64,000 nt of DNA. Source: Streptomyces diastatochromogenes. GTDB lineage: Bacteria; Actinomycetota; Actinomycetes; Streptomycetales; Streptomycetaceae. Every line of letters starts with the position of its first letter. The first letter of the stretch is position 1. A program made the position numbers and the translations under genes. The stretch lies in contig JAPTYK010000001.1 in assembly GCA_026913215.1 (NCBI GenBank), forward strand, positions 5,766,001 through 5,830,000, in the 5' to 3' direction. Shown here in pieces: positions 53,023-61,792 of the stretch. The notes under the pieces are model-generated. The model was not told the origin of the DNA, did not search any database, and saw only the letters and a program-made list of their open reading frames with translations.

Positions 53023-55074
53023 GTGTCCAAACTGACCGACGTGCCCAAACGGATCCTGATCGGGCGGGCCCTGCGCAGCGACAAGCTGGGAGAGACCCTC
53101 CTCCCGAAGCGGATCGCCCTCCCCGTCTTCGCCTCCGACCCGCTGTCCTCGGTGGCGTACGCACCCGGCGAGGTGCTGCTCGTCCTCTCCGTCGCCGGAC
53201 TGTCGGCCTACCACTTCAGCCCGTGGATCGCGCTCGCGGTCGTCGTCCTGATGTTCACGGTGGTCGCCTCGTACCGGCAGAACGTGCACGCGTACCCGAG
53301 CGGCGGCGGCGACTACGAGGTCGCCACCACCAACCTCGGGCCGAAGGCCGGACTCACCGTCGCGAGCGCCCTGCTCGTCGACTACGTCCTGACCGTCGCC
53401 GTGTCGATCGCCTCGGGCATCGAGAACCTCGGCTCCGCCGTCCCGTTCGTCGTCGAGCACAAGGTCGCCTCGGCGATCGCGGTCATCGTCCTCCTCACCC
53501 TCATGAACCTCCGGGGCGTGAAGGAGTCGGGCAGCCTCTTCGCCATCCCGACGTACGTCTTCGTCGCGGGCGTCTTCATCATGATCGCCTGGGGCGCCTG
53601 GCGCGGCCTCGTCCTCGACGACACCATGAGGGCCCCCACCGCCGGCTTCGAGATCAAGGCCGAGCACCAGGGCCTCGCCGGCTTCGCCCTGGTCTTCCTG
53701 TTGCTGCGGGCCTTCTCCTCCGGCTGTGCCGCCCTCACCGGCGTCGAGGCCATCTCCAACGGCGTCCCCGCCTTCCGCAAGCCGAAGTCGAAGAACGCCG
53801 CCACCACGCTCGCCCTCATGGGCGGCCTGGCCGTCACCATGTTCTGCGGCATCATCTTCCTGGCCACGGCCACCGACGTCCGGATGGCCGAGAAGCCCGC
53901 CGAGCAGCTGCTGCGCAACGGCGTCCCGGTCGGCGAGGGCTACGTCCAGGACCCGGTGATCTCCCAGGTCGCGGCCGCGGTCTTCGGCGACGGAACGTTC
54001 TTCTTCGTCGTCCTCGCCGCCGCCACCGCGCTCGTCCTCTTCCTGGCCGCCAACACCGCGTACAACGGCTTCCCGCTCCTCGGCTCGATCCTCGCCCAGG
54101 ACCGCTACCTGCCGCGCCAGCTGCACACCCGCGGCGACCGCCTCGCGTTCTCCAACGGCATCGTGCTCCTCGCCGGCGCCGCCGCCCTCCTCGTCTGGAT
54201 CTACGGAGCCGACTCCACCCGGCTGATCCAGCTCTACATCGTCGGCGTCTTCGTCTCCTTCACGCTCAGCCAGATCGGCATGGTCCGGCACTGGAACCGG
54301 CACCTGAAGGCCGAGAAGGACCCCGCCAAGCGCCGCCACATGATCCGCTCCCGCGCGATCAACGCCTTCGGCGCCTTCTTCACCGGCCTCGTCCTCGTCG
54401 TCGTCCTCGCCACCAAGTTCACCCACGGCGCCTGGGTGGCCCTGCTCGGCATGGTGATCTTCTACGTGACGATGACCGCGATCCGCCGCCACTACGACTC
54501 CGTGGCCGCCGAGATCGCCGCGGCCGAGGAGCGCCCCGACGAGTACGTCAGGCCCTCCCGGGTCCGCTCGCTCGTCCTCGTCTCCAAGCTCCACAAGCCC
54601 ACGCTGCGGGCCCTCGCGTACGCCAAGCTCATGCACCCCGGCGACCTCGAAGCGCTCACCGTCAACGTCGACCCGGCCGAGACGAAGGCGCTCAAGGAGG
54701 AGTGGGAGCGGCGCGGCATCAACGTCCCGCTCAAGATCCTCGACTCGCCCTACCGCGAGATCACCCGCCCGGTCATCGAGTACGTCAAGAACCTGCGGCA
54801 GGAGAGCCCGCGCGACGCCGTCTCGGTCTACATCCCCGAGTACGTCGTCGGCCACTGGTACGAGCACCTGCTCCACAACCAGAGCGCCCTGCGCCTCAAG
54901 GGTCGGCTCCTCTTCACCCCCGGCGTCATGGTCACCTCGGTCCCGTACCAGCTCCAGTCCTCCGAGGCCGCGAAGAAGCGGGCCAGGAAGCGCCAGGAGT
55001 GGAACGCGCCGGGCTCCGTCCGCCGAGGGCCGGTCGAGAAGCGCCAGAAGGAACCGACCGCGAAGAACAACTAG
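53023..55074 (+). CDS. KimA-type APC-superfamily potassium permease (probable)
   Basis: 683 residues, intact. Twelve membrane helices and a C-terminal cytosolic USP-like domain (from about 510). It shares the landmark blocks of B. subtilis KimA (YdaO): LPVFASDPLSSVAYAPGE, SYRQNVHAYPSGGGDYEV, LLVDYVLTVAVSIASG, AFSSGCAALTGVEAISNGVP, LAANTAYNGFPLL, RGDRLAFSNGI, VGVFVSFTLSQIGM and the end WYEHLLHNQSALRLKGRLLF. KimA is a high-affinity K+/H+ symporter inhibited by c-di-AMP. Generic annotation would be amino-acid permease; the KimA-specific blocks and the divergent CeoBC genes make potassium more likely. GTG 53023 fits a leaderless start. Confidence 0.82.
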   Translation: MSKLTDVPKRILIGRALRSDKLGETLLPKRIALPVFASDPLSSVAYAPGEVLLVLSVAGLSAYHFSPWIALAVVVLMFTVVASYRQNVHAYPSGGGDYEVATTNLGPKAGLTVASALLVDYVLTVAVSIASGIENLGSAVPFVVEHKVASAIAVIVLLTLMNLRGVKESGSLFAIPTYVFVAGVFIMIAWGAWRGLVLDDTMRAPTAGFEIKAEHQGLAGFALVFLLLRAFSSGCAALTGVEAISNGVPAFRKPKSKNAATTLALMGGLAVTMFCGIIFLATATDVRMAEKPAEQLLRNGVPVGEGYVQDPVISQVAAAVFGDGTFFFVVLAAATALVLFLAANTAYNGFPLLGSILAQDRYLPRQLHTRGDRLAFSNGIVLLAGAAALLVWIYGADSTRLIQLYIVGVFVSFTLSQIGMVRHWNRHLKAEKDPAKRRHMIRSRAINAFGAFFTGLVLVVVLATKFTHGAWVALLGMVIFYVTMTAIRRHYDSVAAEIAAAEERPDEYVRPSRVRSLVLVSKLHKPTLRALAYAKLMHPGDLEALTVNVDPAETKALKEEWERRGINVPLKILDSPYREITRPVIEYVKNLRQESPRDAVSVYIPEYVVGHWYEHLLHNQSALRLKGRLLFTPGVMVTSVPYQLQSSEAAKKRARKRQEWNAPGSVRRGPVEKRQKEPTAKNN

Positions 55075-55078
55075 ACTG

Positions 55079-55106
55079 GTGGGCTGCCGTCCCAACGGCA
55101 GCCCAC
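55079..55106 (+). terminator. Terminator after the KimA-type gene
   Basis: 11-bp stem GTGGGCTGCCG / CGGCAGCCCAC with a 6-nt loop, 5 nt past the stop. Confidence 0.8.
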
Positions 55107-55156
55107 TTCGCACTTCCCCTCGTACTTCCTGTACTTCCCTTTGGAGACTCCCCACC

Positions 55157-56483
55157 ATGCAGAACACCCCTGTTACGTCGCTGGTCGGGGCGGAGTACGA
55201 GGTAGAGGTCGGCCCGGTCGCCCACGGCGGCCACTGCATCGCCCGTACGGAGGCCGGCCGGGTCCTCTTCGTCCGCCACGCGCTGCCCGGCGAGCGGGTC
55301 CGGGTGCGGGTCACCGAGGGCGAGGAGACCTCCCGCTTCCTGCGCGCCGACGCGATCGAGATCCTGGACGCCTCCAAGGACCGCGTGGAGGCCCCCTGCC
55401 GCTTCGCGGGCCCCGGCAAGTGCGGCGGCTGCGACTGGCAGCACGCCAAGCCCGGCGCCCAGCGCCGCCTCAAGGGCGAGGTCATCGCCGAGCAGCTCCT
55501 GCGCCTGGCGGCCTCACCCCCGAGGAGGCGGGCTGGGACGGCACGGTCATGCCGGCCGAGGGCGACAAGCTGCCCGCCGGCGAGGTCCCGCAGTGGCGCA
55601 CCCGCGTCCAGTACGCCGTCGACGCCGAGGGCCACGCCGGCCTGCGCAAGCACCGCTCGCACGAGGTCGAGGTCGTCGACCACTGCATGATCGCGGCCGA
55701 GGGCGTCTCGGAGCTGGGCATCGAGAAGCGCGACTGGAAGGGCATGGCCGCCGTCGAGGCCATCGCCGCCTCGGGCTCGAACGACCGCCAGGTCATCCTC
55801 ACCCCCCGCCCCGGCGCCCGCCTCCCCCTGGTGGAGCTGGACAAGCCGGTCTCCGTCATGCGCGTCGACGAGAAGGACGGCGGGGTCCACCGCGTCCACG
55901 GCCGCGCCTTCGTCCGCGAGCGCGCCGACGACCGCACCTACCGCGTCGGCAGCGGCGGCTTCTGGCAGGTCCACCCGAAGGCCGCCCAGACCCTCATGCT
56001 CGCCGTCATGCAGGGCCTCACCCCCCGCAAGGGCGAGACCGCCCTCGACCTCTACTGCGGCGTCGGCCTCTTCGCGGGCGCCCTCGCCGACCGCGTCGGC
56101 GACCAGGGCGCGGTCCTCGGCATCGAGTCCGGCAAGCGCGCCGTCGAGGACGCCCGCCACAACCTCGCCGGCTTCCCCGCGTCCGCATCGAACAGGGCAA
56201 GGTCGAATCGGTCCTCCCGCGCACCGGCATCACCGAGGTCGACCTCATCGTCCTCGACCCGCCCCGCGCCGGCGCCGGCAAGCAGACCGTCCACCACCTC
56301 GCCGGCCTCGGCGCCCGCCGCATCGCCTACGTCGCCTGCGACCCCGCCGCCCTCGCCCGCGACCTCGCCTACTTCGCCGAACGCGGCTACAAGGTCCGCA
56401 CCCTCCGCGCGTTCGACCTGTTCCCGATGACGCACCACGTGGAGTGCGTGGCGATTCTGGAGCCGGTGAAGAAGGACGCCTGA
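55157..56483 (+). CDS. TrmA/RlmD-type SAM-dependent RNA (uracil-5) methyltransferase (two frameshifts)
   Basis: Repaired length 442 residues. N-terminal TRAM domain (residues about 10-68), then an Fe-S cluster Cys motif CRFAGPGKCGGC (C-x7-C-x2-C). The SAM-binding methyltransferase domain includes GSGGFWQVHPKAAQTLM, ALDLYCGVGLFAGAL and DLIVLDPPRAGAGK, and the catalytic Cys is in YVACDPAALARDL. Makes 5-methyluridine in rRNA or tRNA; the exact site cannot be told. Breaks at about 55512 (G lost in CTGGCGGCC) and about 56179 (C lost in TTCCCCGCG). Orthologue of the mycobacterial Rv2689c next to Rv2690c. ATG 55157 with GGAG at 55143. Confidence 0.88.
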
Positions 56484-56538
56484 CCTGCGGTTTTGTGCGT
56501 GCGCATTATGTGCGGTGTGGGCGTTACGGGCGATATCT

Positions 56539-56576
56539 TGACGCTGAAATGACGCTCGTGACGCTCATTTGACGCT
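56539..56576 (+). repeat. Four TGACGCT direct repeats
   Basis: TGACGCT at 56539, 56550, 56559 and 56570, spaced 11, 9 and 11 nt, about one helical turn each. They lie in the 241-nt gap between the methyltransferase gene and the accessory region; the gap itself holds no other gene. Confidence 0.75.
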
Positions 56577-56724
56577 CGTTCTGATGGGGTGTCAGGGCTG
56601 GGTCGCTCAGGTCGTTCCCTCCCTGTCCTGCTGACTACGCAAGGCGCCTTCTGCCTCCACTGGGTGGCGCTGGGCGTCGTGGCGGCTTCCCTACGGCTGA
56701 GAGCCCCGTCCCGCGTGTGTTTGG

Positions 56725-57533
56725 ATGCCGCACGCGCTCCTCTACGAGCCCTCGGTTGCCCGTTCCGCCATGGGCGTCCAGGTGCTGATGGCCAAGGCGC
56801 GGGGACGCCCCCGGGTGGCGAGCGCCGCCGTCACCCGCTCGACCGCGCCGTCGACGGTCTCGTGCTTGGAACGAGAGGCGACGGAGATCCTGCTGGCATT
56901 GCGTCGCTTCGTCGCCGCGCCGGTGCCCGGTACCTCCTGGCGGCTGCGCGCCTTCCTGCCGGCCTCGGAGCTCATTCGCGTCCGTCTGGAAGACGACGTG
57001 TCCAGGGCCGTACTGATCGAACTGCCCCACAACCCTGAGGCCGCACCTGCTTCGCTCGGCTCCTGGTGGTACGTAGGAGCACTGCGCGCCGCGGCCCGCT
57101 GGGCGGCCGACAACACCGAGGCGGGCGTCCTCGATCTCGGCACGCTCACAGCGGCCGGTGTTCTGCCCGACGCGGTGGAGGTCACGGCGGACGACGGTCT
57201 GGACTACGTAGTGGCCGACCTCGTCGGCGACCCGTACTGGCATGCCCCGGCAGCCACGGTCGCCCCGGACCTCTACTACCTTGTCGGTTTCGACACGCGT
57301 CAGCACGGGGTGGTACGTCTCTACTGCGTGCTGCCCGAGCGGGGGTCGTCGGAATCGACATCGGTACGACGGACCCTGGGTCAGGAGCGCTCCGACCCGT
57401 GGGTTGGTGGGCCTCCACCAAGCTCATCGCGCTCCTCAATCCGGAGGCGTCCGAAAGTCTTGACGCCCTCCGCGTACCTGAGGCCGAAGACCCCCACTGC
57501 AATGCCGTGTACGACGCGACCTCGTGGGCCTGA
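56725..57533 (+). CDS. Hypothetical protein (one frameshift)
   Basis: Repaired length up to 269 residues; I do not recognise a family. The coding signal is good from about 56870: LEREATEILLALRRFVAAPV, LRAFLPASELIRVRLEDDV, GSWWYVGALRAAARWAADN, GLDYVVADLVGDPYWH and LYYLVGFDTRQHGVVRLYCVLPERG. After restoring one G in the run at about 57343 it continues VVGIDIGTTDPGSGALRPVGWWAS and ends DATSWA. Probably soluble, alpha/beta. The start is uncertain: ATG 56725, 56770 and 56788 are in frame and none has a clear ribosome site. It ends only 8 nt from the convergent tcmP stop. Confidence 0.6.
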
Positions 57534-57541
57534 CATACGGC

Positions 57542-58665
57542 TCAGAAGAGGGTGAGGTGGTCCGCCTGGTGGGAAGACTGAGGCGGCGCCACGTAGGAAG
57601 CGACGACCGTTTCCGCTGTCACCCGACGAGGAGTCGTGGTGACGGCTTTGGCATCACGCATGTCCGTGATCAGCTTGGTCACCTGGCTGGGTTTGTAGAC
57701 GGTCTCCAGGAGGGTGAACGCTTTGAGTTCCGCCACGGTGAGGCCCTTCGGTGCCGCCGCGATGTGCTCCAGCAGGATCCGGCGAAGAGGACCTGTGTGG
57801 GGCTCGAGTTCGAGGGCGAGCTGCTGCTGCTCGCTGTCCTTGGGGTCGCGATAGCGGACCCCGTGGTCGCGGTCGACGCTCCACATGGCCTCCTTCATCT
57901 TCTCCAGGCCGCGCTCATGGCGGGTTCCGAAGATCAAGTAGAGGACATGGTTTCCTCATCGACCATTTCGAAGAAGAGCGTGGGTGAAGCCGGCTCGACG
58001 AAGGCTCTCCCGGTACTGGTCGCGGAGGAAAGTGAACTTCTCGTTCGACGGCTGATCGAACACTGCGTGCCACTCGGTGCCTCCGAAGGCGGCGTCCCTG
58101 CCCTCCTGTGGTTCTCGTTGGCCTCGCCGAACCGGGTGAGGAAGGCCGGCTGGAAGGTGACCATCACTTCCGTGCTGCGGTGCTTCCCGAGTTCCTGCAG
58201 CAGACTGAACGGGATGTCAGGGCCGCCGTAACTGTCGAGGAGGACGAAGAGGGGCTTGCCCAGAGAGCCCTGGAGGCGAAGTTGTTCGAGTAGCGTGGGG
58301 TGACACTCGCCGTAATGCGTGTTTACGCGGAGGCGTCGGCTGACGTCGGCCGAGTGGTGTTCGCGCGCCTTGTCGAGTTGGCTCCGCAGCTCGGATTCCC
58401 GCCGCTCGTCTCCCTCGACCAGCACCATACGAATACGTCCGGAGCGGTGTTGCAGCGCCTTGGCGAAGGCTTCGAGCGCAACCACGGGTGAGCCTGGCTC
58501 GCCCTGCGAGTACACGCCGGGGCCGGAAAAGCCCTCTGCATAGGTGATGGTGGCATGGCGCGACAAGAGAATGGGAGCCCAGGGCTCGAGGTACTTCCTC
58601 AGCAGGTTGTGCTTCGCTGCCGTATGCGGGTCTCTGTCCCACAGGACGGTCTTGGGTACCGCCAT
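57542..58665 (-). CDS. tcmP: Three-Cys-motif partner protein TcmP (several frameshifts)
   Basis: Repaired length about 375 residues. Matches the TcmP family: VPKTVLWDRDPHTAAKHNLLRKYLEPWAPILL, TYAEGFSGPGVYSQGEPGSPVVAL, VLVEGDERRESEL, VLLDSYGGPDIPFSLLQEL, VTFQPAFLTRFGEANENHRR and YLIFGTRHERGLEKMKEAMW (in parts). The FSGPG, EGD and DSYGGP spacing resembles a SAM-binding methyltransferase core, which is inference. The C-terminal 90 residues include a winged-helix-like part. Breaks at about 58095, about 58005 (net two) and 57953. Established knowledge: this family is named for its proximity to the DUF5131 (Gp37/Gp68) three-Cys protein, which lies directly upstream here. GGGGAGC precedes ATG 58665. 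Confidence 0.8.
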
Positions 58666-58767
58666 ACCGTGCTCCCCACCCCTGGTGATTACAGACTTGG
58701 GGCAGAGGATCACACGGCGTGTCCGCCAGCGTCAGTAGCTCGGTCGGGATTGGCCAATATTCGGCCG

Positions 58768-59523
58768 TCAGGAAGCCAGAACCGGAACCCGCGCCGGCAT
58801 CTCGCTCCAGATCTGGCCTTCGAGTTCGCGACCGCCAGCCTTGGGAGTGCGCCCGCCCCACTGCTTGAAGAAGAAGGGCACCCCAGCTGCACTGCACAGG
58901 TCACGAATGTCGAGCAACCACTCCTCCTCGACCGGCCGATGGCCTGGTCCGGACTCGCCTCCGGCGATCACCCACCCGATGCCATCGAGATTCAATTCCG
59001 CGAGAGGCCCCAGAAGAGGCTCGCACGACAGGAACCGAACGGCCGCCGGGACTGCCCGCAGGTCGTCGACGCGATCGAGTTGATCTCCGTTCTCGACGGA
59101 CACGCCCATCCACAGATTGGAGGGCCAGTCCAGACGATCCGCGATCCGACGCAGGCGCAGGCTCCGCTTGGTCAACAGCTGATAGGTGTGCTGGGGGGTC
59201 GAGGCGATCACCTCGAAGACCTGCCGCACGAAGTCAAGCGGCACCCTGGCATGGAAGAGGTCGCTCATCGAGTTCACGAAGACCATGCGCGGCGCCTTCC
59301 ACTGCAGGGGAACATCGAGGGCGTCCGGATGGATGGTGAGCCCGAAACCTGGTCCGGACGTTCGGGGGTCGCCATCGTTCTGGTACTTCGAGGCGCCCAT
59401 CAACTTCAACCGACGGGAGAGCGTCAGCGCATAGCAGTTGTCGCACCCGGGCGTGACACGGTCGCATCCGGTTGTCGGGTTCCAGGTGGCCTCGGTCCAC
59501 TCAATGGCGCTTCGGTCACTCAT
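58768..59523 (-). CDS. DUF5131 (phage Gp37/Gp68-like) three-Cys-motif protein
   Basis: 251 residues, intact. N-terminal IEWTEATWNPTTGCDRVTPGCDNCYA contains the defining C-x6-C-x2-C motif, likely an Fe-S or metal site. Family blocks follow: RMVFVNSMSDLFHARVPLDFV, TPQHTYQLLTKRSLRLRRI, NLWMGVSVENGDQLDRVDDL, VRFLSCEPLLGPL, WVIAGGESGPGHRPVEEEWL and PFFFKQWGGRTPK. Found in phages and in scattered bacterial islands; a radical-SAM-like enzyme has been suggested but is not shown by this sequence. GGGAGGG precedes ATG 59523. It precedes tcmP by 102 nt, same strand, so one operon. Confidence 0.87.
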   Translation of the reverse strand: MSDRSAIEWTEATWNPTTGCDRVTPGCDNCYALTLSRRLKLMGASKYQNDGDPRTSGPGFGLTIHPDALDVPLQWKAPRMVFVNSMSDLFHARVPLDFVRQVFEVIASTPQHTYQLLTKRSLRLRRIADRLDWPSNLWMGVSVENGDQLDRVDDLRAVPAAVRFLSCEPLLGPLAELNLDGIGWVIAGGESGPGHRPVEEEWLLDIRDLCSAAGVPFFFKQWGGRTPKAGGRELEGQIWSEMPARVPVLAS

Positions 59524-59789
59524 GCCTGCCCTCCCTGGGTGAAGCGGCGAGCAGCACCTCACGTGCGCAACGTGCGCTTCGATGACTTGCACAACGAGTG
59601 GCGCGCCGAACTGGCACGCGACGGGCCCATCATTCACGGACCGCGGGCGCCCCGCATAGTGGTTCACCTTGATAGCTGGCCGAAAACTCCTTGATGCAGG
59701 GAGAGTTGCGGTGGGCTCTGGGGAATCCTTGGTCTTGGGCGCAGGAGGTCTCCGCCCCCGCTACCCGTTGCGAAAGGAGCGGTTACCCC
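59524..59789. other. Divergent region DUF5131 / HAD phosphatase
   Basis: 266 nt without a convincing gene. A direct repeat GTGCGC-AAC-GTGCGC lies near 59561-59575. AAGGAG (59774-59779) is the ribosome site of the HAD gene. Confidence 0.4.
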
Positions 59790-60452
59790 ATGTTGCACAG
59801 CACCGGCCTCTCGGACGCGTATGAGCACTGCGGCTTGATCCTCGACTTTGCTGGGGTGCTCACCGCCAGCCCCACGGAGGTCCACCGGGCGTGGTGCGTG
59901 TCCGAGGGGCTGGAACCGGGGGCGTGGCGTTTCACCCTCAACGATCACCCCGAAGGCCGGCGACTCTACGCTGCGTTGGAGGTTGGGGAGATCGGGCAGG
60001 CCGAGTGGAACGAGGGCACGGCCGCGCTGCTGGGTGAGCACCTGGACCCCGTGAACCTGATGGGGCGGGCCTGGGTCGACGTTCCTCCGGCGCGTCGGAT
60101 GATTGCGCTGGCCCGGGCCGCGCGGGCCGCCGGCCACCGGCTCGCGCTGCTGTCCAACAGCTTCGGGCTCGATCCGTTCAACCCGTACGAGCACGTGGGC
60201 ATCTGGGACCTCTTCGACGTGCACGTCGTGTCGGAGCTGGAGGGACTGGCGAAGCCGGACCCAGCGATCTACCGGCTCGCACTGGAGAGGATCGGGCTGC
60301 CTGCCGAGCGGTGCGTGTTCGTGGACGATTACGAGGCGAACCTGCCACCGGCGGCCGAGCTGGGCATCACGACCGTCCACTTGACCGGCGAGGACACGGC
60401 TGTGGCCGAGTTGGAAGCTCTTCTCGGCGTCACCGCGGTCCTCGCCTCGTGA
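59790..60452 (+). CDS. HAD-superfamily phosphatase (YihX-like)
   Basis: 220 residues, intact. Motif I is LILDFAGVLT, in which the usual second Asp is Ala, as in the DFGG/DFAG subgroup; motif II is LALLSNSFG, motif III the Lys in LAKPDPAIYRLAL and motif IV CVFVDDYEANL. Members act on sugar phosphates or small phosphomonoesters. ATG 59790 follows AAGGAG; a longer frame from 59691 lacks a site. Its position before the kinase/SDR/glycosyltransferase operon on the other strand may indicate related chemistry. Confidence 0.83.
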   Translation: MLHSTGLSDAYEHCGLILDFAGVLTASPTEVHRAWCVSEGLEPGAWRFTLNDHPEGRRLYAALEVGEIGQAEWNEGTAALLGEHLDPVNLMGRAWVDVPPARRMIALARAARAAGHRLALLSNSFGLDPFNPYEHVGIWDLFDVHVVSELEGLAKPDPAIYRLALERIGLPAERCVFVDDYEANLPPAAELGITTVHLTGEDTAVAELEALLGVTAVLAS

Positions 60453-60491
60453 GCCCAGCTGAGGGCTTGAGCTGGGACTCCGGCTCGCGGA

Positions 60492-61040
60492 TCAGAGCGG
60501 GCGGTACGCGGCGAATTGCCAGGGGGTTCTCGCGGCGGTCACGAAGGCAGTGGGGCCTTCTGGGAGGTGGGTGAGGACGCCGAGGAGGAGGGTGTGGGAG
60601 ACGGCCAGGAGGGGGCCGTGGCGGCTGGCGGTGTGGTGGAGGAAGGCGGCGCAGTGGCGGGCGCGGGTGTGGAGGTCGGTGAGGCTTTCGCCGTCTTCGC
60701 AGCGTAGGGAGGGGTTGGCGAGGCGGCGGGCTCGCCAGGCGCGGTAGGCCGGCGGGTAGGTCTCGGCGGTGCGGCCGAGGACGATGCTCGGGGCACGCCA
60801 TTCGGCCAGGAGGCCGGAGGTGGCCACGAGGGGCAGGCCCGTGAGGTGCGAGACGAGGGTGGCGGTCTGGCGGGCGCGGGGGATGGGGCTGGTGACGATC
60901 GCGGTGATGCCCTCGGGAAGGGGTAGGGAGCGGCGTACCTGGTCGCGGCCCTCCTGAGTGAGGGTGGCCTCGTGCGGGGCGTGGTAGCCGGGGCGGTGGC
61001 CTTCGTAGGCGCCGTGGCGCATGAGCCAGATCTCAGGCAA
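60492..61040 (-). CDS. Histidine phosphatase (phosphoglycerate-mutase-like) family protein
   Basis: 182 residues, intact. The phospho-His motif LMRHGAYEG (RHG) is at the N-terminus, with the second Arg in TSPIPRARQTA, the acidic GESLTDLHTRA and the second His in LAVSHTLLLG. A cytosolic phosphomonoesterase or mutase. TTG 61040 is used, with GGAGG 8 nt upstream; an ATG six codons in would remove the first strand. It overlaps the SDR stop by 8 nt, so it is the last gene of a coupled operon. Confidence 0.84.
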   Translation of the reverse strand: MPEIWLMRHGAYEGHRPGYHAPHEATLTQEGRDQVRRSLPLPEGITAIVTSPIPRARQTATLVSHLTGLPLVATSGLLAEWRAPSIVLGRTAETYPPAYRAWRARRLANPSLRCEDGESLTDLHTRARHCAAFLHHTASRHGPLLAVSHTLLLGVLTHLPEGPTAFVTAARTPWQFAAYRPL

Positions 61041-61792
61041 GGATCCAGCCTCCGTCGACGCGCAGGGTCTGGCCGGTGATGAAGCCGGCGTCGTCGGTGG
61101 TGAGGAAGGCGACGGCGGCGGCGACGTCGTTCGGGCGGCCTCGGCGCTGGACGCACTGGCGGGCGATCTGGCGGACGGTCATGGCCTCCGGGTCGTCGAC
61201 GACGGTGTCCTCGGCGGGTACGCGGATGGAACCGGGGGCGACGCAGTTCGCGGTGATGCCGGCGGGGCCGAGTTCGCGGGCGAGGGCACGGGTGAGTCCT
61301 TCGAGGCCCGCCTTGGCGCTGATGTAGCCGGAGAGGTCGTGGCGGCCCGCCGTGGCCAGGACGGATCCGATGGTGATGATCCGGCCCCAGCCGGCGGCCG
61401 TCATGGCGGGGGTCAGCTCATGTGCGAGGAGGTAGTGGCTGGTCAGGTTGGTGCCCAGGGCCTCGTTCCAGTGGGCGGCGTGGTCTCCGGCCACGGTCGG
61501 CGGGGATAGGCGCCGGCGTTGCTGACCAGGATGTCGATCGGGCCGAGTGCGTCGCCGGCCTGGTGGCAGAGCGTCTGTACGGCCTCGGTGTCGCGGAGGT
61601 CGGCTGCCAGGGAGATTGCGGTGCCGCCGCTGTCGGTGATGTGGGTGGCGAGCTGGGTCGCGGCCTGGTCGTCGCTGAAGTGGGCGAGGGCGACGGTGGC
61701 GCCGTCGGCGGCGAGGCGGCGGGCGATGGCCGAGCCGAGGCCGCCGGTGGCTCCGGTGATGAGGGCGGTGCGGCCGTTCAGGGGCCGGGCAT
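61033..61792 (-). CDS. Short-chain dehydrogenase/reductase (two frameshifts)
   Basis: Repaired length 253 residues. Classical SDR after repair: NAD(P)-binding TALITGATGGLGSAIARRL, NAG in LVSNAGAY, catalytic Ser/Tyr/Lys in ITIGSVL and YISAKAGLEGLTRAL, and C-terminal GRPNDVAAAVAFLTTDDAGFITGQ and RVDGGWI. Resembles FabG-like 3-oxoacyl or sugar reductases. Breaks at about 61783 (C lost in GGCCCCTGA, right after the start) and about 61505 (C lost in a CCCC run). As read, the first break fuses it to the preceding kinase gene. Confidence 0.83.

Noticed and set aside
53023..55074. Amino-acid permease as product of the APC gene
   Set aside because: Generic APC similarity exists, but the ordered KimA-specific blocks and the neighbouring RCK genes favour potassium transport.
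52912..56160. 1082-residue open frame on the minus strand opposite the permease and methyltransferase genes
   Set aside because: It is antisense to two well-supported genes, has a composition set by GC-rich third positions of those genes, and shows no recognisable domain.
56484..56724. Attachment site for an integrated element next to the methyltransferase gene
   Set aside because: No tRNA, no integrase and no flanking direct repeat pair could be found; only the TGACGCT repeats are present.
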